From JAZQUM01 sp045631305 (GTDB lineage: Bacteria > Bacillota > Clostridia > Oscillospirales > Oscillospiraceae): a DNA stretch of 10,377 nucleotides. Made by a program: the position numbers and the translations under genes. Positions within the stretch are counted from its first letter, which is position 1. Each line of letters starts with the position of its first letter. Shown here in pieces: positions 1 through 5,692 of the stretch. Where the stretch lies: positions 1-10,377 of the forward strand of contig JAZQUM010000149.1 of assembly GCA_045631305.1 (NCBI GenBank), written 5' to 3'. Under the pieces are notes generated by a model. It was not told where the DNA came from. It ran no database searches and worked only from the letters and a program-made list of their open reading frames with translations.

Positions 1-1110
1 GCTGCCGCTCCTGCTGCAGCACCCGCAGCTGCCCCCGTTGCAGCCGCTCCCGCAGGCGATGTGAAGATCACTCCCCGCGCTAAGAAGTACGCCGAAGAAA
101 AGGGCCTGGTTTACAGCCACATTGTTGGCACCGGCATCGGCGGCGCTATCACCATTGACGATGTGAAGAAGTTCGGTAAGAGCGCTGCTGAAGCAGCCGC
201 TGAAGCTGCTCCCGTTGCTGCAGCACCTGCTGCTTATGTGGCTCCTGCCGATGTAAAGATTACCCGCCGTGCCAAGGCCGTTGCTGAACGCAAGGGCTGG
301 GCTTATGGCCATATCAAGGGCTCTGGCGAAGACGGCTCCATCACCGTCAGCGACCTCAAGCGTTACGGCAAGCCTTACAGCGAAGTAGAAGCTGAAGCTG
401 CCGCTTCCGTATATGACAGCACCAAGCCTGATGTCATCCGCAAGATGACTCCCATGGAACTGGCAGTTTGCAAGGGCATGATGAACAGCCTCCAGGGCAC
501 TGCACAGAACACCGTTGCCACCGAAGCTGACATCTCCAACCTGGTAAGCCTGTATCAGTCCATCAAGGGCAAGTACAATGCAGCCGGCATCAAGCTCAGC
601 TACACCGCTATGATTATCAAGGCTGTGGCTATGGCTATGGAAAACCATCCCGACATGCGTGTTGGTCTGGTGGATGACAAGACCATCCGCATTGCAAAGA
701 ACATCGACATCGGCTGCGCAGTAGACGTGCCCGGCGGTCTTATTGTTCCCGTAATCCGCAATGCCAACATGAAGGACCTGCGCACCATCAGCCTCGAACT
801 GCTGGATCTTACCGAAAAGGCAAAGAACGGCAAGCTTACCGCAAACGATATGGGCGGCGCCTGCATCACCATCACCAACCTGGGTATGTTCGGCATCACC
901 TATTTCACTCCCGTTCTCAATAGCCCCGAAAGCCTGATCCTGGGCGTTGGCGCTATCATCAAGCAGGTAATTATCCGCAACGGTCTGATGACCCCCGCTT
1001 CCTGCATCAACTTCAGCCTCACCCATGACCACCGCATTATTAACGGTGCGCCTGCTGCCCGCTTCCTGAAGGAAGTTGTGGACAGCCTGAAGGATTTCAA
1101 GTGGCTCTAA
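1..1110 (+). CDS. 2-oxo acid dehydrogenase E2, dihydrolipoamide acyltransferase (5' partial)
   Basis: Transfers the acyl group from lipoyl-lysine to CoA and forms the core of a 2-oxo acid dehydrogenase complex in the cytoplasm. The frame is open from base 1, so the start lies upstream; the GTG at 61 is internal. Residues count from base 1. Residues 1-20 are an Ala/Pro linker of the kind that follows a lipoyl domain, which must be outside the window. Residues 21-60 and 85-124 are two E3/E1-binding (PSBD) domains sharing 23 of 40 residues, separated by a second Ala-rich linker. The catalytic domain spans about 145-369, with TITNLGMFG near 289-298 and the terminal DHRIING (His344). The usual DHRxxDG Asp is Asn348, and the usual TIS Ser is Thr. 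The E3 gene follows 127 bases downstream without a terminator between. Lysine is almost always AAG and proline CCC, which suggests high expression. Substrate (pyruvate, acetoin or branched-chain) is undetermined. Confidence 0.93.
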   Translation, partial: AAAPAAAPAAAPVAAAPAGDVKITPRAKKYAEEKGLVYSHIVGTGIGGAITIDDVKKFGKSAAEAAAEAAPVAAAPAAYVAPADVKITRRAKAVAERKGWAYGHIKGSGEDGSITVSDLKRYGKPYSEVEAEAAASVYDSTKPDVIRKMTPMELAVCKGMMNSLQGTAQNTVATEADISNLVSLYQSIKGKYNAAGIKLSYTAMIIKAVAMAMENHPDMRVGLVDDKTIRIAKNIDIGCAVDVPGGLIVPVIRNANMKDLRTISLELLDLTEKAKNGKLTANDMGGACITITNLGMFGITYFTPVLNSPESLILGVGAIIKQVIIRNGLMTPASCINFSLTHDHRIINGAPAARFLKEVVDSLKDFKWL

Positions 1111-1198
1111 TTGCCGCATGATGTGAACTTTCTTTCCAACGCCCAAGAGGCGAAGGAATGGCTTGCCCAAGTGGTAAAAGATATTTGAAAATTTCCGT

Positions 1199-1213
1199 CG
1201 CGGCATTGCCGCG
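1199..1213 (+). other. Small GC hairpin between the E2 and E3 genes
   Basis: CGCGGC-ATT-GCCGCG forms a 6-bp stem with a 3-base loop, ending 9 bases before the AAGGAG ribosome site (1223-1228) of the E3 gene. No T-run follows, so it is not a terminator. It could be an mRNA-stability or processing element in the E2-E3 transcript, but the stem is short and the role is unproven. Confidence 0.35.
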
Positions 1214-1237
1214 GAGGCAGAAAAGGAGCAAAATATT

Positions 1238-2644
1238 ATGTTTGATCTCGTTGTTATCGGTGCAGGTCCCGGTGGTTATGTTGCAGCTATCCGCGCAGCA
1301 CAGCTGGGCATGAAGGTCGCAGTTGTAGAAAAGAATGTTTGCGGCGGCACCTGCCTCAATGTTGGCTGCATCCCCACCAAGGCACTTTACAAGGATGCTC
1401 AGGTTATGCACTATTTCCGTCATGCTGCAACTTACGGCATTGATGTGGAAGGTTCCTTCCGCCCCAACCTGGAAAAGGTTCAGGCTGAAAAGAATAAGAT
1501 CATCTCCACCCTTACCTCCGGTGTTGCTGGCCTGCTGAAGGCCAACAAGATCGACCTCATCAAGGGCACCGGCAAGATCCTGGCTGCAGGCAAGGTTGAA
1601 GTGACCAATGACAAGGGCGAAAAGCAGGTTCTGGATACCTCCAAGATCCTCATCGCTACCGGTTCCAAGAGCGTGGCTCCTCCCGTGCCCGGTCTGGACC
1701 TGCCCGGCGTTATGACCAGCACTGAAGCGCTGGAAATGACCACCGTTCCCGAAAAGATCGTTATCGTCGGCGGCGGCGTTATCGGTATGGAATTCGTAGG
1801 CATTTACAGCAACTTCGGCAGCGAAGTTACCGTTGTTGAATTCCTGCCCAAGATCATGCCTCCCATGGATGATGAAATCTGCGCTCGTTCCCAGAAGCTG
1901 CTGGAAGCTGAAGGCGTTAAGTTCATGCTCTCCACCAAGCTGGAAGAAGTTACCAAGACCGCTACCGGTCTGGCTGTTAAGGTTGACTGCGGCGGCGAAA
2001 AGATGACCCTGGAATGCGATCAGGTTCTGGTTGCTACCGGCCGCGGCATGTTCATCGAAGGCCTGGGCCTGGATGAAGTTGGCGTTGAATACGACCGCAA
2101 GGGCGTTAAGGTTGACGAAAACTATGAAACCAACGTTAAGGGCATCTATGCCATCGGCGATGCTACCGGCCGCGTTCAGCTGGCTCACGTTGCTGAAGAC
2201 GAAGGTAAGGTTTGCGTAGAACGTATGGCAGGCCACGATGTAGCTGTTGACTACGGTGTAATCCCCAGCGCAGTATTCACCTTCCCCGAAGTTGCCAGCG
2301 TTGGTAAGACCGAACAGGCTCTGAAGGCTGAAGGCGTAAGCTATAAGGTTGGTAAGTTCCAGTTCTCCGGCAACGGCAAGGCTCTCACCATGCACGATAC
2401 CATGGGTATGGTAAAGGTTCTGGCTTCTGAAGATCTGCAGGAAATCCTGGGCGTTCACATCATTGGCCCCAATGCCAACGACCTGCTGGCTGAAGGCGTT
2501 GCTGATATGCACGCTATGCTGACCGTGGAAGAAGCTGCTGCAGCTATGCACGGCCATCCCACTCTGTCCGAAGCTTATATGGAAGCTCTTACCGCTCTGC
2601 TGGGCACCGGCATTCACTCCATGCCCGCAAAGAAAAAGAAGTAA
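1238..2644 (+). CDS. lpdA: Dihydrolipoamide dehydrogenase (E3)
   Basis: FAD flavoprotein that reoxidises dihydrolipoamide on E2 and passes the electrons to NAD+. It has 468 residues, the usual length for an E3 without an attached lipoyl domain. The N-terminal FAD fold has GAGPGG at 8-13. The redox disulfide is Cys39/Cys44 in GGTCLNVGCIPTK, the NAD-binding GGGVIG is at 178-183, and the second FAD motif IYAIGDA is at 303-309. The C-terminal interface domain carries the catalytic HPTLSE with His440 and Glu445. The ATG at 1238 is preceded by AAGGAG at 1223-1228, and the FAD motif follows directly, so the start is secure. The protein ends in a Lys run (AKKKK). It forms an operon with E2 upstream and ends at a strong terminator at 2664. 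Codon bias (AAG, CCC, GGC/GGT) matches E2 and suggests high expression. The long open frame antisense to this gene is a shadow of that bias. Confidence 0.97.
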   Translation: MFDLVVIGAGPGGYVAAIRAAQLGMKVAVVEKNVCGGTCLNVGCIPTKALYKDAQVMHYFRHAATYGIDVEGSFRPNLEKVQAEKNKIISTLTSGVAGLLKANKIDLIKGTGKILAAGKVEVTNDKGEKQVLDTSKILIATGSKSVAPPVPGLDLPGVMTSTEALEMTTVPEKIVIVGGGVIGMEFVGIYSNFGSEVTVVEFLPKIMPPMDDEICARSQKLLEAEGVKFMLSTKLEEVTKTATGLAVKVDCGGEKMTLECDQVLVATGRGMFIEGLGLDEVGVEYDRKGVKVDENYETNVKGIYAIGDATGRVQLAHVAEDEGKVCVERMAGHDVAVDYGVIPSAVFTFPEVASVGKTEQALKAEGVSYKVGKFQFSGNGKALTMHDTMGMVKVLASEDLQEILGVHIIGPNANDLLAEGVADMHAMLTVEEAAAAMHGHPTLSEAYMEALTALLGTGIHSMPAKKKK

Positions 2645-2663
2645 GATATTCTGCAAAATAATC

Positions 2664-2695
2664 GCACCGCTCCGATATTCGGAGCGGTGCTTTTT
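2664..2695 (+). terminator. Intrinsic terminator of the E2-E3 operon
   Basis: A perfect 12-bp stem, GCACCGCTCCGA / TCGGAGCGGTGC, with a TAT loop (2664-2690) is followed by TTTTTG. It starts 20 bases after the lpdA stop. Strong, GC-rich and unambiguous on the plus strand. Confidence 0.95.
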
Positions 2696-2701
2696 GTGTG
2701 C

Positions 2702-2731
2702 AAAGAAAAGGAGAGAGCTGTGCTCTCTCCT
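2702..2731 (-). terminator. Intrinsic terminator of the GntR regulator gene
   Basis: Read on the minus strand, AGGAGAGAGC-ACA-GCTCTCTCCT (10-bp stem, 2709-2731) is followed by TTTCTTT. It lies just past the stop of the regulator at 2743 and sits back to back with the plus-strand terminator at 2664, insulating the two convergent genes. Confidence 0.9.
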
Positions 2732-2742
2732 AATATATGGAC

Positions 2743-3483
2743 TTACCAGTTTTTGCGCAGGAATTTTAAATCCAGAATGCCGGGGCGGAAGTAGATGGTG
2801 GAACGGATCACCAGTTCGTGATCGTAGTTATAACCGAAGTCTTCCATGAAAAGAACGGCACTGGAAGGGGAAATTTCCAGGTGTTCGGCAATTTCTTCGT
2901 CAGCCAAGGTGGCGGTAATATGGGCCATTGTGTAGGCATAACTGGTGCCGTAAATATTTTCCAGCGTGTCTTTGTGGGTTTGATCCCGCATTTTTTGCAG
3001 GAGATCCTTTTCGGCAAAGATGCTCAGGTCAGGGAAACGGTCAATACAAAGCGCTACAGGGGTTTCGTCAGCATAAAAAACCTTTTTGCTGACCGTTTTG
3101 AGCAGGGCGCCGTCGGCTTCGGGTGTGCAGTTGGGATCTGTGCCCAGAAAAATATGCTTGATGCCGGGCGTGTAACCGGCGCGCTGGATCATGGGGTAAA
3201 GTTCGGGGTCGGTATCTAAGCGGCAGATAGCATTGGCAACGGCAGGAGAGGCAATGGTGCCTTTGCTGCGGCGGCGGGTCACAAGCCCCATTTCTTCCAG
3301 ACTCATCAAAGCATCGCGCAAGACATTGCGGCTGATGCCGAGACGGTTGGCCAACTCATCCTCGTTGGGGAGTTTGAAGGGCTTGCCGTTTTTCCCTTTT
3401 TCCTGAATCATGGAGATGAGGGCCATTTTGGTGCGCTGGGAAAGCTGCTGGCTATTCATCTGCACAACGTTTAATTCATCCAT
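2743..3483 (-). CDS. GntR-family transcriptional regulator, HutC-type (UTRA domain)
   Basis: DNA-binding repressor or activator controlled by a small-molecule effector. It has 246 residues. Residues 14-80 are the GntR winged helix, with LPNEDELANRLGISRNVLRDAL followed by EEMGLVTRRRSKGT, the wing. Residues about 95-240 resemble the UTRA effector-binding domain of HutC/FarR-type members, ending in the typical STIYFRPG. I chose the ATG at 3483 because AGAGGA (3491-3496 on the opposite strand) lies 7 bases before it. An in-frame TTG at 3501 would add six residues but has no ribosome site. A predicted promoter (-35 TTGCGC, -10 TATCAT) with a perfect inverted repeat over the start of transcription suggests autorepression. 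It is convergent with the E2-E3 operon and divergent from the metallo-hydrolase gene, so either could be its target. The effector cannot be told. Confidence 0.93.
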   Translation of the reverse strand: MDELNVVQMNSQQLSQRTKMALISMIQEKGKNGKPFKLPNEDELANRLGISRNVLRDALMSLEEMGLVTRRRSKGTIASPAVANAICRLDTDPELYPMIQRAGYTPGIKHIFLGTDPNCTPEADGALLKTVSKKVFYADETPVALCIDRFPDLSIFAEKDLLQKMRDQTHKDTLENIYGTSYAYTMAHITATLADEEIAEHLEISPSSAVLFMEDFGYNYDHELVIRSTIYFRPGILDLKFLRKNW

Positions 3484-3516
3484 ACGGTGTTCCTCTGTCA
3501 AATGGGATACGCCAAA

Positions 3517-3549
3517 ATTAGTCTTGTACTACTAAAGTACAAGACTAAT
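3517..3549. promoter_or_regulatory. Perfect 14-bp inverted repeat, likely GntR operator
   Basis: ATTAGTCTTGTACT and its exact complement AGTACAAGACTAAT are separated by ACTAA. The dyad is 34 bases upstream of the GntR start, in the divergent region. It overlaps the -10 edge and expected start of transcription of the gntR promoter, the usual place for an autorepressor site. It has no T-run and is too far from a gene end to be a terminator. Operator function is inferred from position and symmetry. Confidence 0.75.
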
Positions 3550-3576
3550 GATAGCATGGATGCTTTTTTTGCGCAA
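3548..3576 (-). promoter_or_regulatory. Predicted promoter of the GntR regulator gene
   Basis: On the minus strand, TTGCGC (3571-3576) and TATCAT (3548-3553) are 17 bases apart. The -10 matches 5 of 6 consensus bases; the -35 matches only TTG. Transcription would start near 3541, inside the right arm of the inverted repeat at 3517-3549. Confidence 0.55.
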
Positions 3577-3645
3577 GATGAGGATATGTAGAAAAAAGAG
3601 GAGCAAAACTATCTATTCTGTCTATGCCAAGGAAATGGTTCACTC

Positions 3646-3673
3646 TTGTCAGAACGAAAAAAACAAGTATAAT
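3646..3673 (+). promoter_or_regulatory. Promoter of the metallo-hydrolase gene
   Basis: TTGTCA (-35, 3646-3651), a 16-base spacer, and a perfect TATAAT (-10, 3668-3673) lie 31 bases before the ATG at 3705. It is well separated (about 97 bases) from the inverted repeat at 3517-3549, so direct repression of this promoter from that site is not obvious. Confidence 0.8.
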
Positions 3674-3704
3674 GAAATGAGCAGAAAAGAAAGAAGGCGC
3701 GGAA

Positions 3705-4445
3705 ATGAAAATCACAAGTGTAGCCAATGCAGGGCTTATGATCGAAGGAGCAGGCAAAAAGATTTTGCTGGATGCTGTTTATGGCCGCGCGCCCAAAGGA
3801 TTCAGCCCCATCCCTGAAGGGAAGCTTGCCAAACTGACGCTTGGCGAGGCTCCTTTTGACGGCATTACCCATGTGCTGGTGAGCCATTATCATTGGGATC
3901 ATTATGCCACGGATACAATGAAAGATTTTTTGGAACACAATGACCCGGTGATCTGGATGGTGGATGCCTATGGCATGCCGCAGAAATTGCCCCAAAGTGC
4001 CCGTGTGGAACTGCTGCCTACGGAGAAAAACACCGTTTTTACCATAGATCTTGGGAACGGTGATCGCGTGGAAGCTTTTATCATCGCGCATAGTGGGCGA
4101 GAATTCCGTGATGTGGATGTGGCGTGCTTTAGCGTGCATCTTGGCGGAAAAAGCATTCTGGCGCTTTCGGATGCCAATTTTGACCCGGCTTACATTTCTG
4201 CCATGACCGATGGTGCAGAATATGACGCAGTATTTTCCAATCCGCTGTTTTTGGATATTCCCGGGGGACGGGAGACGCTCTTCCGTGGACTAAAAACCAA
4301 AGAGATCGTGATTTTTCACTTGCCCTATCCGGAAGATGATGTTTTCAGTATGGTAAAGATGGCAAAAAAAGATGTGGAACTTTATGGTCCCTTCCCGTGC
4401 CCTGTGACTTTTTGGGAAGAGAAGGACGAAGAGATTGTGCTTTAA
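3705..4445 (+). CDS. Metallo-beta-lactamase-fold metal-dependent hydrolase (UlaG-like)
   Basis: A 246-residue cytoplasmic hydrolase of the MBL superfamily; no signal peptide or membrane segment. The family's metal ligands are visible: HYHWDH at 61-66 (HxHxDH), His129 in AHSGRE, Asp156 in LSDANF and a late His205 in IFHLP. The N-terminus MKITSVANAGLMIEGAGKKILLD is the opening strand pair of the fold. The set of ligands looks complete, so it should bind one or two metals. Members of this UlaG/beta-lactamase-like branch act on diverse phosphodiesters or lactones, and the substrate here cannot be deduced. The ATG at 3705 follows AAGAAGG (3691-3697) and a strong promoter. It is monocistronic, bounded by its own promoter and the terminator at 4444, and divergent from the GntR gene, which may or may not control it. 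Confidence 0.88.
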   Translation: MKITSVANAGLMIEGAGKKILLDAVYGRAPKGFSPIPEGKLAKLTLGEAPFDGITHVLVSHYHWDHYATDTMKDFLEHNDPVIWMVDAYGMPQKLPQSARVELLPTEKNTVFTIDLGNGDRVEAFIIAHSGREFRDVDVACFSVHLGGKSILALSDANFDPAYISAMTDGAEYDAVFSNPLFLDIPGGRETLFRGLKTKEIVIFHLPYPEDDVFSMVKMAKKDVELYGPFPCPVTFWEEKDEEIVL

Positions 4446-4485
4446 AAAGAAGCCTGAGATGCTTGCATCTCAGGCTTCTTTTTTT
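4444..4485. terminator. Bidirectional terminator shared by convergent genes
   Basis: AGAAGCCTGAGATGC (from 4448) pairs with GCATCTCAGGCTTCT across a TT centre. It is flanked by A5 on the left and T7 on the right, so it has a U-tract in both directions. It ends the plus-strand hydrolase gene (stop 4443-4445) and the minus-strand TSUP operon. The TGA stop of the latter (4470-4472) lies inside the stem. Confidence 0.9.
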
Positions 4486-4841
4486 GATTTCAGAACGGAG
4501 CGGAGCATAGAAATGCCGCTGAGCAGCAAAAATATACCGAAGGTTTTTTTTAAAAAAGAAGTGTCGGCATATAGTGCTGTCAGAGATCCGGCCAGCGCAC
4601 CGAAAGCGGCCCAAGGGGCAGTGCTGCGAATAACGGGCGCATAAAGCATGCCCTTTTTGTGATAGACCCAAAGTGCAGAGATTGCTGTGGGGAGAAAGTA
4701 AAGGATATTGATGCCCTGAGCGGTGCGTTGATCCAGACGGAAGAAAAGAGTCATGATCAAAAGCAGCAGCGTGCCGCCGCCAATGCCCCAGGCAGAGATG
4801 ATGCCGCTTCCCAAAGCGGTGAGAAAATAGAGGATGGTCAT
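4470..4841 (-). CDS. TauE/SafE (TSUP) family membrane protein, C-terminal-half-like
   Basis: A 123-residue hydrophobic protein with about four membrane helices. It matches half of a sulfite exporter TauE/SafE (TSUP) transporter, which normally has 7-8 helices in about 250 residues. It opens with the family's glycine signature, GIISAWGIGGGTLLLL (about residues 13-28), followed by DQRTAQGINILYFLPTA. A charged tail (KSKKEA) ends it. Its ATG overlaps the stop of the other half (TTATGA on the minus strand). Its nearest ribosome-site-like AGGAG (4855-4859) is 13 bases away, so translation is probably coupled. Together the two halves amount to 238 residues, one full transporter. The family exports sulfite, sulfoacetate or other organosulfur or carboxylate anions; the substrate here is unknown. 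Its stop codon lies within the shared terminator stem. Confidence 0.85.
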   Translation of the reverse strand: MTILYFLTALGSGIISAWGIGGGTLLLLIMTLFFRLDQRTAQGINILYFLPTAISALWVYHKKGMLYAPVIRSTAPWAAFGALAGSLTALYADTSFLKKTFGIFLLLSGISMLRSVLKSKKEA

Positions 4842-5185
4842 AAAAGATATTTGACTCCTGCGTAAAAAAGAAATCCGGCAAAAGCAAGGTATAAAATTTT
4901 AGGCGGCATGGAGTGAAACAGCTTTCCGCCGATCCAGCCACCTAAGGCGCCTCCGGCCAGAAAAGGTGCCGCAAGGCGCAGGTCTACTACTGAACTACAA
5001 AGATACGCAGCAGAGGAGACGATGCAAACAGGGAAGATGATGGCCACGCAATTGGCAAAGAGCGCATGAGAAGAAAGTGCTTTTTCCTGACGGAGCATGG
5101 GCAGCAGCACCATGCCGCCACCACCGCCGAAAAGTCCGCTGACAAGCCCTGTGGCCGTGCCGATCAGTTTGGGATGGTATTTCAT
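4838..5185 (-). CDS. TauE/SafE (TSUP) family membrane protein, N-terminal-half-like
   Basis: A 115-residue membrane protein with about four helices, homologous to half of a TSUP anion exporter. It carries GLVSGLFGGGGGMVLLP (about residues 13-29) and then SSHALFANCVAIIFP, equivalent to the same region of its partner. The ATG at 5185 is 5 bases beyond GCGGAGGTG-type ribosome site GGAGGTG (5191-5197 on the opposite strand). The frame stays open 15 codons further upstream, but that stretch overlaps the hairpin at 5212-5230 and has no better start. It overlaps the partner gene by 4 bases (ATGA). The two proteins probably form a hetero-oligomer equivalent to one full-length transporter; that is inference from gene order and length. 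It lies 51 bases downstream of the DUF1540 gene. Confidence 0.85.
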   Translation of the reverse strand: MKYHPKLIGTATGLVSGLFGGGGGMVLLPMLRQEKALSSHALFANCVAIIFPVCIVSSAAYLCSSVVDLRLAAPFLAGGALGGWIGGKLFHSMPPKILYLAFAGFLFYAGVKYLL

Positions 5186-5211
5186 ATCCGCACCTCCGCT
5201 TTTATGTAGGC

Positions 5212-5230
5212 GTGCGGGAAGATCCCGCAC
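5212..5230 (-). other. Hairpin between the DUF1540 and TSUP genes
   Basis: GTGCGGGA-AGA-TCCCGCAC is a perfect 8-bp stem with a 3-base loop. It lies 6 bases after the DUF1540 stop and 14 bases before the ribosome site of the first TSUP gene. Neither side has a real T-run, so it is at most a weak terminator. It could partly stop transcription or protect the upstream message, giving more DUF1540 than transporter. Confidence 0.5.
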
Positions 5231-5236
5231 GGAGCT

Positions 5237-5434
5237 TTACTTTTTCTTAAAGCTCTGGCAGTCAGTGCACTGGTCCATGGTGGGATTTGCCTCGTGGGTG
5301 CCAACCTGAATGGAAGAAAGACCGCAGTACTGGCCGCTCTGGCAATGGTGTGCGCAGTTGGTGACAGCGCAGCGGATAGATTCGTTGGGGGTGCAGGACT
5401 TGCCGTCGTTGGTGGTGTTGCAATTGGTATTCAT
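5237..5434 (-). CDS. DUF1540 domain protein, small and cysteine-rich
   Basis: A 65-residue soluble protein. A low-complexity Asn/Thr start is followed by the DUF1540 core: RCAVTNCAHHCQSGQYCGLSSIQVGTHEA with a closing QCTDCQSF, then a KKK tail. Cysteines and histidines (CxxxxCxHHC, C, then CxxC) look arranged to bind a metal such as zinc, which is how the family is usually interpreted; no activity is established. The ATG at 5434 follows GGAGG (5443-5447 on the opposite strand) by 8 bases; an upstream in-frame extension has no ribosome site. It is the first gene of a probable operon with the split TSUP pair. Common in Clostridia, often near sporulation or unknown genes. The link with an anion exporter is context only. 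Confidence 0.85.
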   Translation of the reverse strand: MNTNCNTTNDGKSCTPNESIRCAVTNCAHHCQSGQYCGLSSIQVGTHEANPTMDQCTDCQSFKKK

Positions 5435-5462
5435 GATGTTTTCCTCCGTAGCTGAACTGGTG

Positions 5463-5478
5463 TGGCGGGATGCCGCCA
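5463..5478 (-). other. Hairpin in the leader of the DUF1540 operon
   Basis: TGGCGG-GATG-CCGCCA is a 6-bp stem with a 4-base loop, 16 bases beyond the DUF1540 ribosome site. It has no T-run. I could not find a convincing minus-strand promoter between 5480 and 5560, so whether this lies in the transcript is uncertain. Confidence 0.35.
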
Positions 5479-5519
5479 AGGGATAGTGTGTGCAAAAAAG
5501 TGCGCCCTATACGGAAATG

Positions 5520-5548
5520 TTGACAGCTTGCACGGGAAGTGTTACCAT
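5520..5548 (+). promoter_or_regulatory. Promoter of the riboswitch-folT unit
   Basis: A perfect TTGACA (5520-5525), a 17-base spacer and TACCAT (5543-5548, 4 of 6) precede the aptamer by 20 bases. Transcription would start near 5555, leaving a leader of about 240 bases before the folT ATG. That leader is filled by the riboswitch and terminator. Confidence 0.75.
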
Positions 5549-5567
5549 AAAAATGCAAAATATAGTT

Positions 5568-5669
5568 TGGCAGAGTAAGTCTGTGCGGGTTATGTGCCGA
5601 TGAGACGGGGAGTTGTTCATCGGACGGAGTGCTTCCGGCGCGCCGCGTGCAGGCTGCATCCCGCTGTCA
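5568..5669 (+). promoter_or_regulatory. Tetrahydrofolate (THF-I, folT-type) riboswitch aptamer
   Basis: I folded this by hand and compared it with the known folT-motif aptamer. P1 is TGGCAG (5568-5573) with CTGTCA (5664-5669). The conserved AGAGTA follows P1. P2 is GTCTGTGCG (5579-5587) with CGTGCAGGC (5646-5654), nine pairs including G-U. GTTATGTG then leads into P3, CCGATGA (5597-5603) with TCATCGG (5617-5623). ACGGAG follows P3 as in the known class. The conserved TGCATCC (5655-5661) is present, and CGGGG of the P3 loop (5606-5610) can pair with TCCCG (5659-5663), the expected long-range pseudoknot. An extra small hairpin (CGGA/TCCG, about 5624-5636) lengthens the P3-P2 junction. It precedes a folate transporter S component. 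In this class, reduced folates bind and switch expression off. Confidence 0.87.
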
Positions 5670-5692
5670 CGTGCAGGAGTGGGCGTTTGTTT

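Noticed and set aside
1097..2656. A 519-codon open frame on the minus strand, antisense to lpdA.
   Set aside because: It exactly shadows a highly biased E3 gene with all catalytic motifs in place. The antisense product is His/Asn/Phe-rich with no recognisable domain or ribosome site.
2664..2731. A pair of adjacent inverted repeats that could be read as a short repeat element or CRISPR-like units.
   Set aside because: The two stems differ in sequence and each has a T-run in the direction of its own upstream gene. They are two back-to-back terminators.
4345..4941. A 198-codon minus-strand frame overlapping both the hydrolase and a TSUP half.
   Set aside because: It spans a strong two-way terminator and conflicts with the hydrophobic, family-matching frame of the TSUP gene.
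5435..5519. A minus-strand promoter for the DUF1540 operon.
   Set aside because: I tried several TTG-rich and TATA-like pairs (for example TATAGG and TATCCC), but none has an acceptable partner at 16-18 bases, so none is reported.
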